Assembly: GCF_017940685.1 (NCBI RefSeq)
Contig: NZ_JAGAYD010000158.1
Span: forward strand, 1-40,340
DNA length: 40,340 bases
Origin: Butyrivibrio sp.
Lineage (GTDB): Bacteria; Bacillota; Clostridia; Lachnospirales; Lachnospiraceae
Reading direction: 5' to 3'
Shown here: positions 24,442-30,630 of the stretch, piece by piece
Layout of the letters: each line of letters opens with the position of its first letter
Numbering within the stretch: position 1 is the stretch's first letter
Notes under the pieces: model-generated
Database searches by the model: none
What the model was told of the DNA's origin: nothing
What the model saw: the letters and a program-made list of their open reading frames with translations, nothing else
Program-made: the position numbers and the translations under genes

Positions 24442-25605
24442 CTATCGCTGATGAAGGGTGATAAGGTTGTCGAGGTTTGAAAAATACTCCCCGATTTTAA
24501 TCTGCTCATCTATGGATTTCGGAATAATCATATCCGTATCTTGAAGAGCTGACTTTGAAATTGAAGTAACTTTTATTCCCTGCATCAACGGTTTTAGCTG
24601 ATTGTGATATGCAGGAGAATTGATATAGTATCCCAAGAACATCGGACCATATTTTTCCTTTGGACGACAAGCTATCGTATGAAGTCCAGACAGGAGCTTC
24701 ATTCCTTCGGAGCCCCGTATTTCTGTACATTTGCCAACAGTATCATCCTCTGCTGTATCTGCGATTATAATGTCCCCATCTTGCAAAAATGAGTTCTTAA
24801 ACTTATCAGCTTTTGCATCATCGGATATGTACGGCAGCTCAGTTTGGGAGGCATCAATATAGTCTCCAAACTTTATCAGAACATCACCGTAATGCACATT
24901 CTTTATTGTTCCGCTCTCATAGTTCAATTCTGCTCTCGATAAGGTATTATTCTGCAATCCATCAAAGACTGAAACAAACTTACGCTGTTCCCAAGAAGGA
25001 GTAGAATTATTTGTTTTTTGAAGTGCAAAAGCAATAGGGGTGTAGTTGTGCTTACACTGATGAAGGGTGATAAGGTTGTCCAACTGACGTAAATAATATG
25101 AAATTTTTTGTTGTTCCTGAATAGAAGGAAGATTTATTTTAATTCCCATAAACTCATCAAAACTGATATTTAATAAACCATCCATTCTTGCTCCAGATGA
25201 AATAAGCTTTGCAAGTTCTCGATCAGGAATCTTCGTAGAAAAATAGTATTCTATAAAACTAGCATCAGCATCTATCATTCTAAAACTATGATAAACCCTT
25301 GGTACAAGCGCTTCTTCGTATGATTCAAGTGAAAATACAGTGCCATATTTGGCAAGCTTTGAATTTCCATGATTATATGAAAGCTCACCTTTATGAAGTA
25401 ATGTATAGTTCTTTTGTTCTTTACCAGCTATATTTCCAGAAAATCTATCTTCTTGGCTCATCCAACCATTTGCTGCAGAAATAGTAAGTGTTGGCAAATC
25501 CATTCTGCCATCATTTCCCTGAACTCTTTCTGATACCTCGCCAAGCTTACGCTGTTCCCAAGAGAGATTAGTAGCATGTCTTTTTGAAAATGAGGCGAAA
25601 TACAT
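24442..25605 (-). CDS. silent hsdS gene with two TRDs (T4, T5)
   Basis: 387-residue reading frame beginning MYFASFSKRHATNLSWEQRK, one base after the stop of the preceding cassette. TRD T4 (25561-25059) and T5 (24994-24450) are each bounded by repeats A and B and joined by HNYTPIAFALQKTNNSTPS instead of the usual spacer helix. It stops directly after the last repeat (LITLHQR), so the C-terminal conserved helix of HsdS is missing. No ribosome site or promoter is visible; I regard it as a TRD store, though low-level translation of an almost full-size HsdS cannot be excluded. Confidence 0.84.
   Translation of the reverse strand: MYFASFSKRHATNLSWEQRKLGEVSERVQGNDGRMDLPTLTISAANGWMSQEDRFSGNIAGKEQKNYTLLHKGELSYNHGNSKLAKYGTVFSLESYEEALVPRVYHSFRMIDADASFIEYYFSTKIPDRELAKLISSGARMDGLLNISFDEFMGIKINLPSIQEQQKISYYLRQLDNLITLHQCKHNYTPIAFALQKTNNSTPSWEQRKFVSVFDGLQNNTLSRAELNYESGTIKNVHYGDVLIKFGDYIDASQTELPYISDDAKADKFKNSFLQDGDIIIADTAEDDTVGKCTEIRGSEGMKLLSGLHTIACRPKEKYGPMFLGYYINSPAYHNQLKPLMQGIKVTSISKSALQDTDMIIPKSIDEQIKIGEYFSNLDNLITLHQR
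24450..24466 (-). repeat. hsdS recombination repeat B, copy 4
   Basis: End of silent TRD T5; 27 bp separate it from repeat A of T6. Confidence 0.85.
24979..24994 (-). repeat. hsdS recombination repeat A, copy 4
   Basis: Start of silent TRD T5; the next codon is Phe instead of Leu (WEQRKF), so identity ends with AAGTT. Confidence 0.85.
25059..25075 (-). repeat. hsdS recombination repeat B, copy 5
   Basis: End of silent TRD T4. Confidence 0.85.
25546..25561 (-). repeat. hsdS recombination repeat A, copy 5
   Basis: Start of silent TRD T4 (WEQRKLGEVSERV). Confidence 0.85.
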
Positions 25606-25610
25606 TCACC

Positions 25611-25627
25611 GATGAAGGGTGATAAGG
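25611..25627 (-). repeat. hsdS recombination repeat B, copy 6
   Basis: Shares GATGAAGGGTGATAAGG but lacks the flanking TTGTC found in the other five copies (reads GATTC), which may lower its use by the integrase. Confidence 0.8.
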
Positions 25628-26103
25628 GATTCAAGCTTTGTAAGAAATGTTCCAATTAGCTTTTGCTCTACTATATCTTGTGGCATTGATATAGGCATCT
25701 CGTTAAAGATTTTATCTGTGATAGCAAATCTATCAGAACGGGCACCAGAGTTCCCATTAAACCTCATAAATGAATGCCAACACGTTGTCTGAAAGTACCA
25801 TTCCAAGTAGCTTAAATCGATATCATAAGGTCTAAATACATAGTAAAGCGGAGACATTGCTCCTGTTCTTTCCAGCTTGTTTCTTTTAATAGGTCCAAAT
25901 GGAGCTGTTGCGGAAATACGAGGGTTATACACAAAATCATCTGGCTCCACAACATAATATCCATCTATATTTTCGGCATTAGCAATATCTTTTTCAAAAA
26001 AGTCTCTCTGAGAGATAATTCCAAACTCTGCAGAATTTGTGAATACCTCATCAACTACAGCATCTTGATTTTTCTTAGTTACCTTATTAGATATTTCACC
26101 TAG

Positions 26104-26119
26104 CTTACGCTGTTCCCAA
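26104..26119 (-). repeat. hsdS recombination repeat A, copy 6
   Basis: Outermost copy, start of silent TRD T3; marks the right edge of the invertible locus. Confidence 0.85.
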
Positions 26120-26196
26120 GAACAACTTATTTTAAAGTATATTTTTGATACTATTTTTAGAGCATATTGGCGTTTTCTGCGTGCCTGCGTAAGTGT

Positions 26197-26247
26197 TGAC
26201 GTCAAAATGACGCCATGAAAGATTAAGGGTGACGCCGAAATGACGTC
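26197..26247. repeat. TGACG half-sites on an 11-bp lattice
   Basis: TGACG begins at 26197, 26208, 26230 and 26241, offsets 0, 11, 33 and 44. The units TGACGTCAAAATGACGCC (26197-26214) and TGACGCCGAAATGACGTC (26230-26247) are direct repeats with complementary differences. Probably a multi-site protein-binding array at the left flank of oriT. Confidence 0.7.
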
Positions 26248-26315
26248 GCTCTTTCTTTTTGCCTATTTTTCTGTACGCTGGGGTCATAGGGCACTCCCTG
26301 TTCCGGATGCCATAG

Positions 26316-26362
26316 GCAGACGGTCTGCGTAAAGTTAGCCTGCAACTTTAGGCGTATCCTGT
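26316..26362 (+). other. predicted origin of transfer (oriT), IncP/MOBP type
   Basis: A short dyad GCAGAC-G-GTCTGC (26316-26328) is followed by the perfect inverted repeat TAAAGTT (26330-26336) / AACTTTA (26344-26350) with a 7-nt loop, and five bases later by TATCCTG (26355-26361) and T. TATCCTG followed by a pyrimidine is the nick core of RP4-type oriTs (nick after G), and an inverted repeat just 5' of it is the usual relaxase-binding site. A MOBP relaxase and a MobC-like protein lie in the downstream operon. Predicted nick between 26361 and 26362 on this strand. Confidence 0.76.
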
Positions 26363-26436
26363 TATTCTTTTTTTCTTGTTTTTCATAATTTCTGTCCGGG
26401 GTCGTACATGCCCTATTTTTCAGGGGTTCAAGGTGG

Positions 26437-26608
26437 TACGGCACCGTATTTTCCCAAAATTCATTTTTACAGTTTTATAAGGCCTGTTTTTAAAGGCTGT
26501 ACGGACGCGTACAACCCAGTATTTGTGCGGCTTTGAGCCTGTTACGGGTGCGTATTTTATGCCGTCTTAAAGCAGGGAGATTATACGGGTGCGTAGTACG
26601 GGAGCGTA
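26437..26608. repeat. five TACGG(N)CGTA palindromic repeats upstream of the mobilization operon
   Basis: TACGGCACCGTA 26437-26448, TACGGACGCGTA 26500-26511, TACGGGTGCGTA 26543-26554 and 26584-26595, TACGGGAGCGTA 26597-26608. All fit TACGG-N2-(G/C)CGTA-like. A TATAAT at 26617-26622 lies just downstream with no -35 box, and the last repeat covers the -35 position, so a protein bound here could activate transcription. Iteron-like; they could also be part of oriT. Along with the features at 26197-26362 and the bipartite motif at 26628-26656, this fills the 483-nt gap 26206-26688, in which I see no gene. Confidence 0.74.
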
Positions 26609-26627
26609 CAGATTTTTATAATGATTG

Positions 26628-26656
26628 TTTCGGATTTGCTTTCAGTATGTCCCACA
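26628..26656 (+). promoter_or_regulatory. bipartite element motif, copy upstream of the mobilization operon
   Basis: TTTCGGATT (26628-26636), 10 nt, ATGTCCCACA (26647-26656); followed by TATAGGTAGAA and the ribosome site. 32 nt before ATG 26689. Confidence 0.85.
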
Positions 26657-26688
26657 TATAGGTAGAAAGCACGAAAGGAGGTTTTTGG

Positions 26689-28065
26689 ATGGATTACGCA
26701 GTGCTTAAAAAAATAGCAGAGTACTCAGATGTTTATGAAGTGGCGGCTCTTGGGATTAGCTCTGTAGAAGAAATGAAAGCAGCCTTAAAAAAGAAAGGGG
26801 CTACTGGTGGAACCTTTCAGAGAAGAACGGAGTACCTGACAGGGCAGCCTGCATATATCTCAATAAACGGAGATGAGCTGTCATATGACTACCAGACTTT
26901 GGCAGAGGATCTTCAAACATTGACAGAAAAACTTATTCCAAAGGGCTATGGGCAGGATTCTGAACAGGAACTGGAAGAAGAGATTGAGATGCTAAAAAGG
27001 CAGATTGCTGATCTGACATCTGAGCTGCAGGAGTACTCACAAAAGATTACGCAGCAGGAAGATTATATTAGCAAGCTTAAGGCAGAGCTTTCAAAGAGGG
27101 CTGGGGGATCCTTAAAGACAGAACTGGAAAGAAAAGTACTTGTGGCAAGCAGCATATCTGTGGGTCCAAAGGTGCATCCATCAGACGAGTGTTTCCTTGT
27201 GGATCCTGACGAGTTATTGGATGTAGATGCTTGTGTTGCAAGGTATGGCGGAGAGCTCGATTCTTTCTATGAAGAGATACCGACAGATACCGAAGATGCA
27301 GGATTTGAGCCGGGGCATGAGCTGACAGAGAAAAATCATGCACTTCGAACAATGAAGACTGTGGGAACAAAAAGGTTCTTTTCAAAGAGAGTCAGGGATA
27401 ATGCTGAGGTCAAGAAGGTGGAATCAAGAGTAGGGCAGTTATTCCCGGCGCATGGGGATGGTAAGAGTGAGCGTCAGAAAGAGAGGGATAAGATTCTCCG
27501 CAACAGATTTATTTCCTTAAATAACATTATCAAGTCAGACAGGCTTACCAATCAGGAAAAGCTCATGATGTATGCCATGAACTCTGAGTATCATAACACG
27601 CATATTGAGAGGCTTTTGACATATGCCGGGGCTCATTGTATCAATGCAGATTTCCTTATTTATATATTGGAAGATCCGGATACCTGCTCAACATATGAAA
27701 ATACAGTGGCATTCTTAAGCCAGTTCGCAGATGCAAGCGAGTATAGGATGAAGCTCAATCTGGCTCGTGAACTTATCGAGGGAAAGTGGTATATCACAGC
27801 AGACTATAACGGACGAAAGACAAAGTTTCAGCTTGTACCCATTGATGAGATCAATGAACTTCGTAAAGCAGTAGGTCTTCCAATAAGTAAGTATTCTTAT
27901 AAGGAAGAAGAGGAAGATGATCCTTTCCCTGACGATGTAGAAGAGGAAGTACCTAAGAAGCCGGATTTTGTTGAAGATATTGCTCCCGGTTCTTATGGCG
28001 ATATTGATATTCCCGATGATGGATTTGAGATGCCGCCAATGGACAATGAGGAATTACCTTTTTAA
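26689..28065 (+). CDS. leading-region protein with coiled coil and SSB-like C-terminal peptide
   Basis: 458 aa, first gene after oriT; AAAGGAGG lies 7-14 nt upstream. Residues 1-85 are a small folded part, about 90-135 a coiled coil (LEEEIEMLKRQIADLTSELQ), about 260-400 a helical domain (RNRFISLNNIIKSDRLTNQE) of no known family to me. A long acidic, Pro-rich tail ends FEMPPMDNEELPF: acidic residues capped by Leu-Pro-Phe, as in the C-terminal peptide of single-stranded-DNA-binding proteins (DDDIPF/DDDLPF) that recruits RecQ, PriA and other replication proteins. No OB fold is apparent. A role in single-strand DNA handling after transfer is inferred. Confidence 0.68.
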   Translation: MDYAVLKKIAEYSDVYEVAALGISSVEEMKAALKKKGATGGTFQRRTEYLTGQPAYISINGDELSYDYQTLAEDLQTLTEKLIPKGYGQDSEQELEEEIEMLKRQIADLTSELQEYSQKITQQEDYISKLKAELSKRAGGSLKTELERKVLVASSISVGPKVHPSDECFLVDPDELLDVDACVARYGGELDSFYEEIPTDTEDAGFEPGHELTEKNHALRTMKTVGTKRFFSKRVRDNAEVKKVESRVGQLFPAHGDGKSERQKERDKILRNRFISLNNIIKSDRLTNQEKLMMYAMNSEYHNTHIERLLTYAGAHCINADFLIYILEDPDTCSTYENTVAFLSQFADASEYRMKLNLARELIEGKWYITADYNGRKTKFQLVPIDEINELRKAVGLPISKYSYKEEEEDDPFPDDVEEEVPKKPDFVEDIAPGSYGDIDIPDDGFEMPPMDNEELPF

Positions 28066-28077
28066 GGGAGGGATATG

Positions 28078-28389
28078 ATGAGGCTTTTTATGAGTTTGAC
28101 GGAAGAGGAAGTAAAACAGTTTGATAAAGCATGTGACAAAGCAGGCATGACAAGATCCCAGTATCTTAAGTGCCTGCTTAATGGCAGGCGTGATATCAGA
28201 CCACCAGTATTACAGTACAGAGAAATGATACATGCACTTGAAAGCATAGAAAGAGATCTAAAGGTTATTGCAATGAAAGATGATCTTTCTGATACAGACA
28301 GGCTTCTTATCATGCAAAAACTTTCGGATTTAAAAGAGATGTTTTCAGGGAGATTTCATAAGGAGGTTTCGGATGGAAATAGAGGATAA
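28078..28389 (+). CDS. MobC-like relaxosome accessory protein
   Basis: ATG 28078 is 6 nt after GGGAGGG (28066-28072); the preceding ATG 28075 is too close. 103 aa: an N-terminal ribbon-helix-helix (MRLFMSLTEEEVKQFDKACD, then AGMTRSQYLKCLL) and a helical C-terminal half, the layout of small MobC/NikA-type proteins that bind oriT and load the relaxase. It lies directly downstream of the leading gene and overlaps the next small gene by 17 bases. Identification is by fold, size and closeness to oriT and relaxase. Confidence 0.7.
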   Translation: MRLFMSLTEEEVKQFDKACDKAGMTRSQYLKCLLNGRRDIRPPVLQYREMIHALESIERDLKVIAMKDDLSDTDRLLIMQKLSDLKEMFSGRFHKEVSDGNRG

Positions 28390-28498
28390 AGAATATACGA
28401 TGGATGATGTCGTTGAGCTTGTAAATGCTCAGGAGAAAGACTTCATTATTAATATCAAGCTGGAGGTGGATGATGGCGACAGTGAAGGAAGTGTATAA
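28373..28498 (+). CDS. small acidic protein, 41 aa
   Basis: Begins within the mobC-like gene after AAGGAGG (28360-28366), 6 nt before the ATG, and ends inside radC. The peptide MEIEDKEYTMDDVVELVNAQ continues EKDFIINIKLEVDDGDSEGSV. The tight overlaps on both sides and the ribosome site argue that it is a real, coupled gene. No family recognised. Confidence 0.6.
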   Translation: MEIEDKEYTMDDVVELVNAQEKDFIINIKLEVDDGDSEGSV

Positions 28499-29039
28499 GA
28501 ACCAGCTTGATATGGCATCAGTAAGGCTGGTTAAAGATAAACCTCTTATGAGTAAAACACCGATTCGTTCCCCGGAGGATGCGGTTAAAGCATTGGGAGA
28601 GTATCTGTGTCAGATGGATAGAGAGGTTATCTGCGTAATTAACCTTAGAACGGACGGGATTCCTATTAACTGTAGTGTTTGTAGCATGGGTGCAATAGAT
28701 CAGGCAATAGCTCATCCAAGGGAGATTATGAAAACAGCGATTCTCTCAAACGCGGTAAATATTGTAATGATGCATAACCATCCAAGTTCTAATCTTAATC
28801 CAAGTAAGGAAGATACAATGCTCACAGACAGGATGGTCACAGTTTGTGAGATCTTAGGGATTCCACTTGTGGATCATATTATTGTTGGAGGCGATAACAG
28901 TGAATATTTCAGCTTTAGAGAGAAGGGAATCCTTCCCATGAAAGCGATAAAACTTGAAAGTGATTATAACAAACTGGATATGAACACACCGAGTGTTGCA
29001 GAAGAGCATGTGACCATGAGGCCAAGACGGCATAGGTGA
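28473..29039 (+). CDS. radC: RadC-family JAB/MPN metalloprotein
   Basis: 188 aa from ATG 28473, with GGAGG at 28462-28466. The zinc motif of the JAMM fold is intact: MMHNHPSSNLNPSKEDTML (H-x-H-P ... S ... D) and an upstream glutamate-bearing region. The N-terminal HhH domain of chromosomal RadC is missing, as in plasmid and phage versions; those are common near transfer origins, though their biochemical role is unsettled. The C-terminus ends MRPRRHR, a basic tail also seen on the DUF5688-like protein. A strong terminator follows. Confidence 0.87.
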   Translation: MATVKEVYKNQLDMASVRLVKDKPLMSKTPIRSPEDAVKALGEYLCQMDREVICVINLRTDGIPINCSVCSMGAIDQAIAHPREIMKTAILSNAVNIVMMHNHPSSNLNPSKEDTMLTDRMVTVCEILGIPLVDHIIVGGDNSEYFSFREKGILPMKAIKLESDYNKLDMNTPSVAEEHVTMRPRRHR

Positions 29040-29044
29040 TATTT

Positions 29045-29073
29045 TCCCTGGCAGAGATGTCAGGGATTTTTTT
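29045..29073 (+). terminator. terminator after radC
   Basis: TCCCTGGCA (29045-29053) / TGTCAGGGA (29058-29066) with a GAGA tetraloop and one G-T pair, then seven T. Confidence 0.9.
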
Positions 29074-29080
29074 ATTTATG

Positions 29081-29108
29081 TTTCGGATTAGGGCTATGCA
29101 TGTCCCAC
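29081..29108 (+). promoter_or_regulatory. bipartite element motif, copy between radC and the 96-aa gene
   Basis: TTTCGGATT (29081-29089), 10 nt, ATGTCCCAC (29100-29108), placed 8 nt after the radC terminator, so transcription must restart here. Confidence 0.85.
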
Positions 29109-29154
29109 TAACCTTATGAGAACAATCAAAGGCGCTTAAGAAGGGAGGTATTTA

Positions 29155-29445
29155 ATGTACAAGTTTGAAAAGAAGATCAAAGCGGCAGAAGAAAATGGTA
29201 TCAGGTTCTCAGAAGGGCAAAAGACATACATAAGATGTGCTCGCATCAACGGGATAGATTTGCTTGACCATCTTTATGACAGGTATTCAAGAGATTACTT
29301 AAGTCACCCACATGATGAGAAGAGCAGCGAGTATCTTGCGGTTATAAGCGTGATCCTATCTGTCTCTGAGTACTTTGATGAAAACCTATGCGAGCTTGTT
29401 GACCAAATGATTGAGCAAAACAAGGTTTATCCGGTAAGGAAGTGA
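29155..29445 (+). CDS. hypothetical protein, 96 aa
   Basis: ATG 29155 preceded by AAGGGAGG (29140-29147). Small helical, soluble protein (MYKFEKKIKAAEENGIRFSE ... YLAVISVILSVSEYFDENL); no domain recognised. First gene of a unit started by the bipartite motif, and four nucleotides before the ArdC-like gene, so probably connected with antirestriction or DNA protection during transfer; this is inference from position only. Confidence 0.62.
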   Translation: MYKFEKKIKAAEENGIRFSEGQKTYIRCARINGIDLLDHLYDRYSRDYLSHPHDEKSSEYLAVISVILSVSEYFDENLCELVDQMIEQNKVYPVRK

Positions 29446-29449
29446 TCAT

Positions 29450-30406
29450 ATGGCAGAAAGACAAACCCGTGAAGAGAAGATGAGTGCTATCCAAAAGAAG
29501 TTAGAGGATGGTGTCAGGGCAATCTTTACTTCTGAAAAGTATCAGGAATATATCTCGGCAATGTCAAAGTTTCCGAGGTATTCCATCAACAACTGCATAC
29601 TTATTGCAAGTCAGCTACCGGAGGCAAGTCTCGTTTGCGGTTTCAGAAAATGGCAGACCGAATTTAACAGGACAGTCAATAAAGGGGAGCACGGGATTAT
29701 GATCTTGGCTCCCATCAAAGGTAAGACTGAGGTTGTAGAAGAGGTCTTCGATGAGAATAACAAGGCTGTTGTCGATGAGAACGGGAACCAAAAGACAGAG
29801 AAGGTAACAAGAGAGTATCAGACCTTCAGGCCGGTGTATGTTTTCGACGTTTCACAGACAAGCGGAGATCCGCTGCCTACTCTTGCATCGGAACTAAATG
29901 AAACAGTTGATTCTTTTGAGGAAATGAAAAGTGTTCTTATAAGTATCAGCCCGGTTCCGGTGTCATTTGAAACAATAAACGGCGGTGCCAACGGATATTA
30001 TTCTCCGACTGCAGGAAAGATTGTAATTGATGAACGTCTGCCTCAGCTACAGATGCTAAAGACGATGGTTCATGAGATCGCTCATGCAACCCTTGGACAC
30101 GGCAGTAAAGAGGATAAGTGGGACAGGCAGACCAAAGAGGTTCAGGCGGAATCGGTAGCGTATTGGGTAACGCAGATGATAGGACTCGATACATCTGACT
30201 ATTCTTTTGGGTATATATCCGGTTGGAGTAAGGATAAGGAAGTTTCTGAGCTTAAGGAAAGCCTGGATGTAATCAAACAGACATCGGATAAGCTCTCTTC
30301 TTCTATAGAAGAAAAGATAAGGGAACTTAAGAAAGAAAGGGAATCTCTTCCTATGGTATCAGAGGAAAAAGAGCCGTATATACCGACACCACACAAAAAA
30401 AGATAA
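29450..30406 (+). CDS. ArdC-like antirestriction protein with zincin motif
   Basis: 318 aa. Residues 10-130 match the ArdC/DUF1738-type N-terminal ssDNA-binding domain (FPRYSINNCILIASQLPEAS, then VCGFRKWQTEFNRTVNKGEH with GIMILAP). Residues about 205-215 hold the metallopeptidase signature MVHEIAHATLGHG (HExxH), with a later Glu in EVQAESVAYWV as third ligand. Such proteins are carried by conjugative elements and blunt recipient restriction. A coiled-coil C-terminus ends YIPTPHKKR. Placement early after oriT fits a need for first entry. Cytosolic, no signal peptide. Confidence 0.84.
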   Translation: MAERQTREEKMSAIQKKLEDGVRAIFTSEKYQEYISAMSKFPRYSINNCILIASQLPEASLVCGFRKWQTEFNRTVNKGEHGIMILAPIKGKTEVVEEVFDENNKAVVDENGNQKTEKVTREYQTFRPVYVFDVSQTSGDPLPTLASELNETVDSFEEMKSVLISISPVPVSFETINGGANGYYSPTAGKIVIDERLPQLQMLKTMVHEIAHATLGHGSKEDKWDRQTKEVQAESVAYWVTQMIGLDTSDYSFGYISGWSKDKEVSELKESLDVIKQTSDKLSSSIEEKIRELKKERESLPMVSEEKEPYIPTPHKKR

Positions 30407-30422
30407 AAATATTTGTTTTGCA

Positions 30423-30451
30423 TTTCGGATTAGGAAGATACATGTCCCACA
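30423..30451 (+). promoter_or_regulatory. bipartite element motif, copy before the DUF5688-like operon
   Basis: TTTCGGATT (30423-30431), 10 nt, ATGTCCCACA (30442-30451), then AATAGGATGAAAGG; 50 nt upstream of ATG 30502. Confidence 0.85.
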
Positions 30452-30501
30452 AATAGGATGAAAGGAAAAAATCCAGCACACAAAGATAAGGAGGTAGCGA
30501 T

Positions 30502-30630
30502 ATGGATTATTCTTTTGGAAATGCTCATGTGGAGGTAGAAAAGAACTTCACAAAAAACGAGCAGGTAAAGGCGACTGTAAAGGCAGTTGCAGAAAAAATC
30601 AAGGAGAAGGAGGAAAAGGACAATGCTTGA
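30502..30630 (+). CDS. small charged protein, 42 aa
   Basis: ATG 30502 with AAGGAGGT at 30488-30495. Peptide MDYSFGNAHVEVEKNFTKNE continues with a lysine/glutamate helix (KATVKAVAEKIKEKEEKDNA). Its stop overlaps the start of the next gene (ATGCTTGA), so the two are coupled. No family recognised. Confidence 0.62.
   Translation: MDYSFGNAHVEVEKNFTKNEQVKATVKAVAEKIKEKEEKDNA

Larger units (their letters stand above)
25606..26205 (-). pseudogene. silent hsdS cassette with one TRD (T3)
   Basis: TRD from repeat A at 26104-26119 (WEQRKLGEISNKV) to a diverged repeat B at 25611-25627 (ESLITLHR), then stop TGA, with the ATG of the next cassette one base later. The only possible upstream start in the frame is a TTG at 26205 inside the TGACG repeats, without ribosome site, so it should not be translated in place. 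It is the outermost TRD of the store, next to oriT. Repeat B matches the others only up to AAGG. Confidence 0.82.

Noticed and set aside
24442-25605. Second fully functional hsdS gene
   Set aside because: Two TRDs are present, but promoter, ribosome site, normal spacer helix and C-terminal helix are missing; it fits a silent store.
23917-26119. CRISPR-like array because of evenly spaced repeats
   Set aside because: Repeats are about 500 bp apart and lie inside hsdS reading frames; they are recombination sites, and no cas gene is present.
26223-26444. Minus-strand reading frame of 73 codons across oriT
   Set aside because: GTG start without ribosome site; it runs through the predicted nick region and the palindromic repeats, and its composition is not protein-like.
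30423-30451. Ordinary sigma-A promoter in the bipartite motif
   Set aside because: TTCGGA or CGGATT with CATATA-like boxes would need 18-20 nt spacing and the -10 candidates differ between copies, so the conserved bases do not match a standard promoter.
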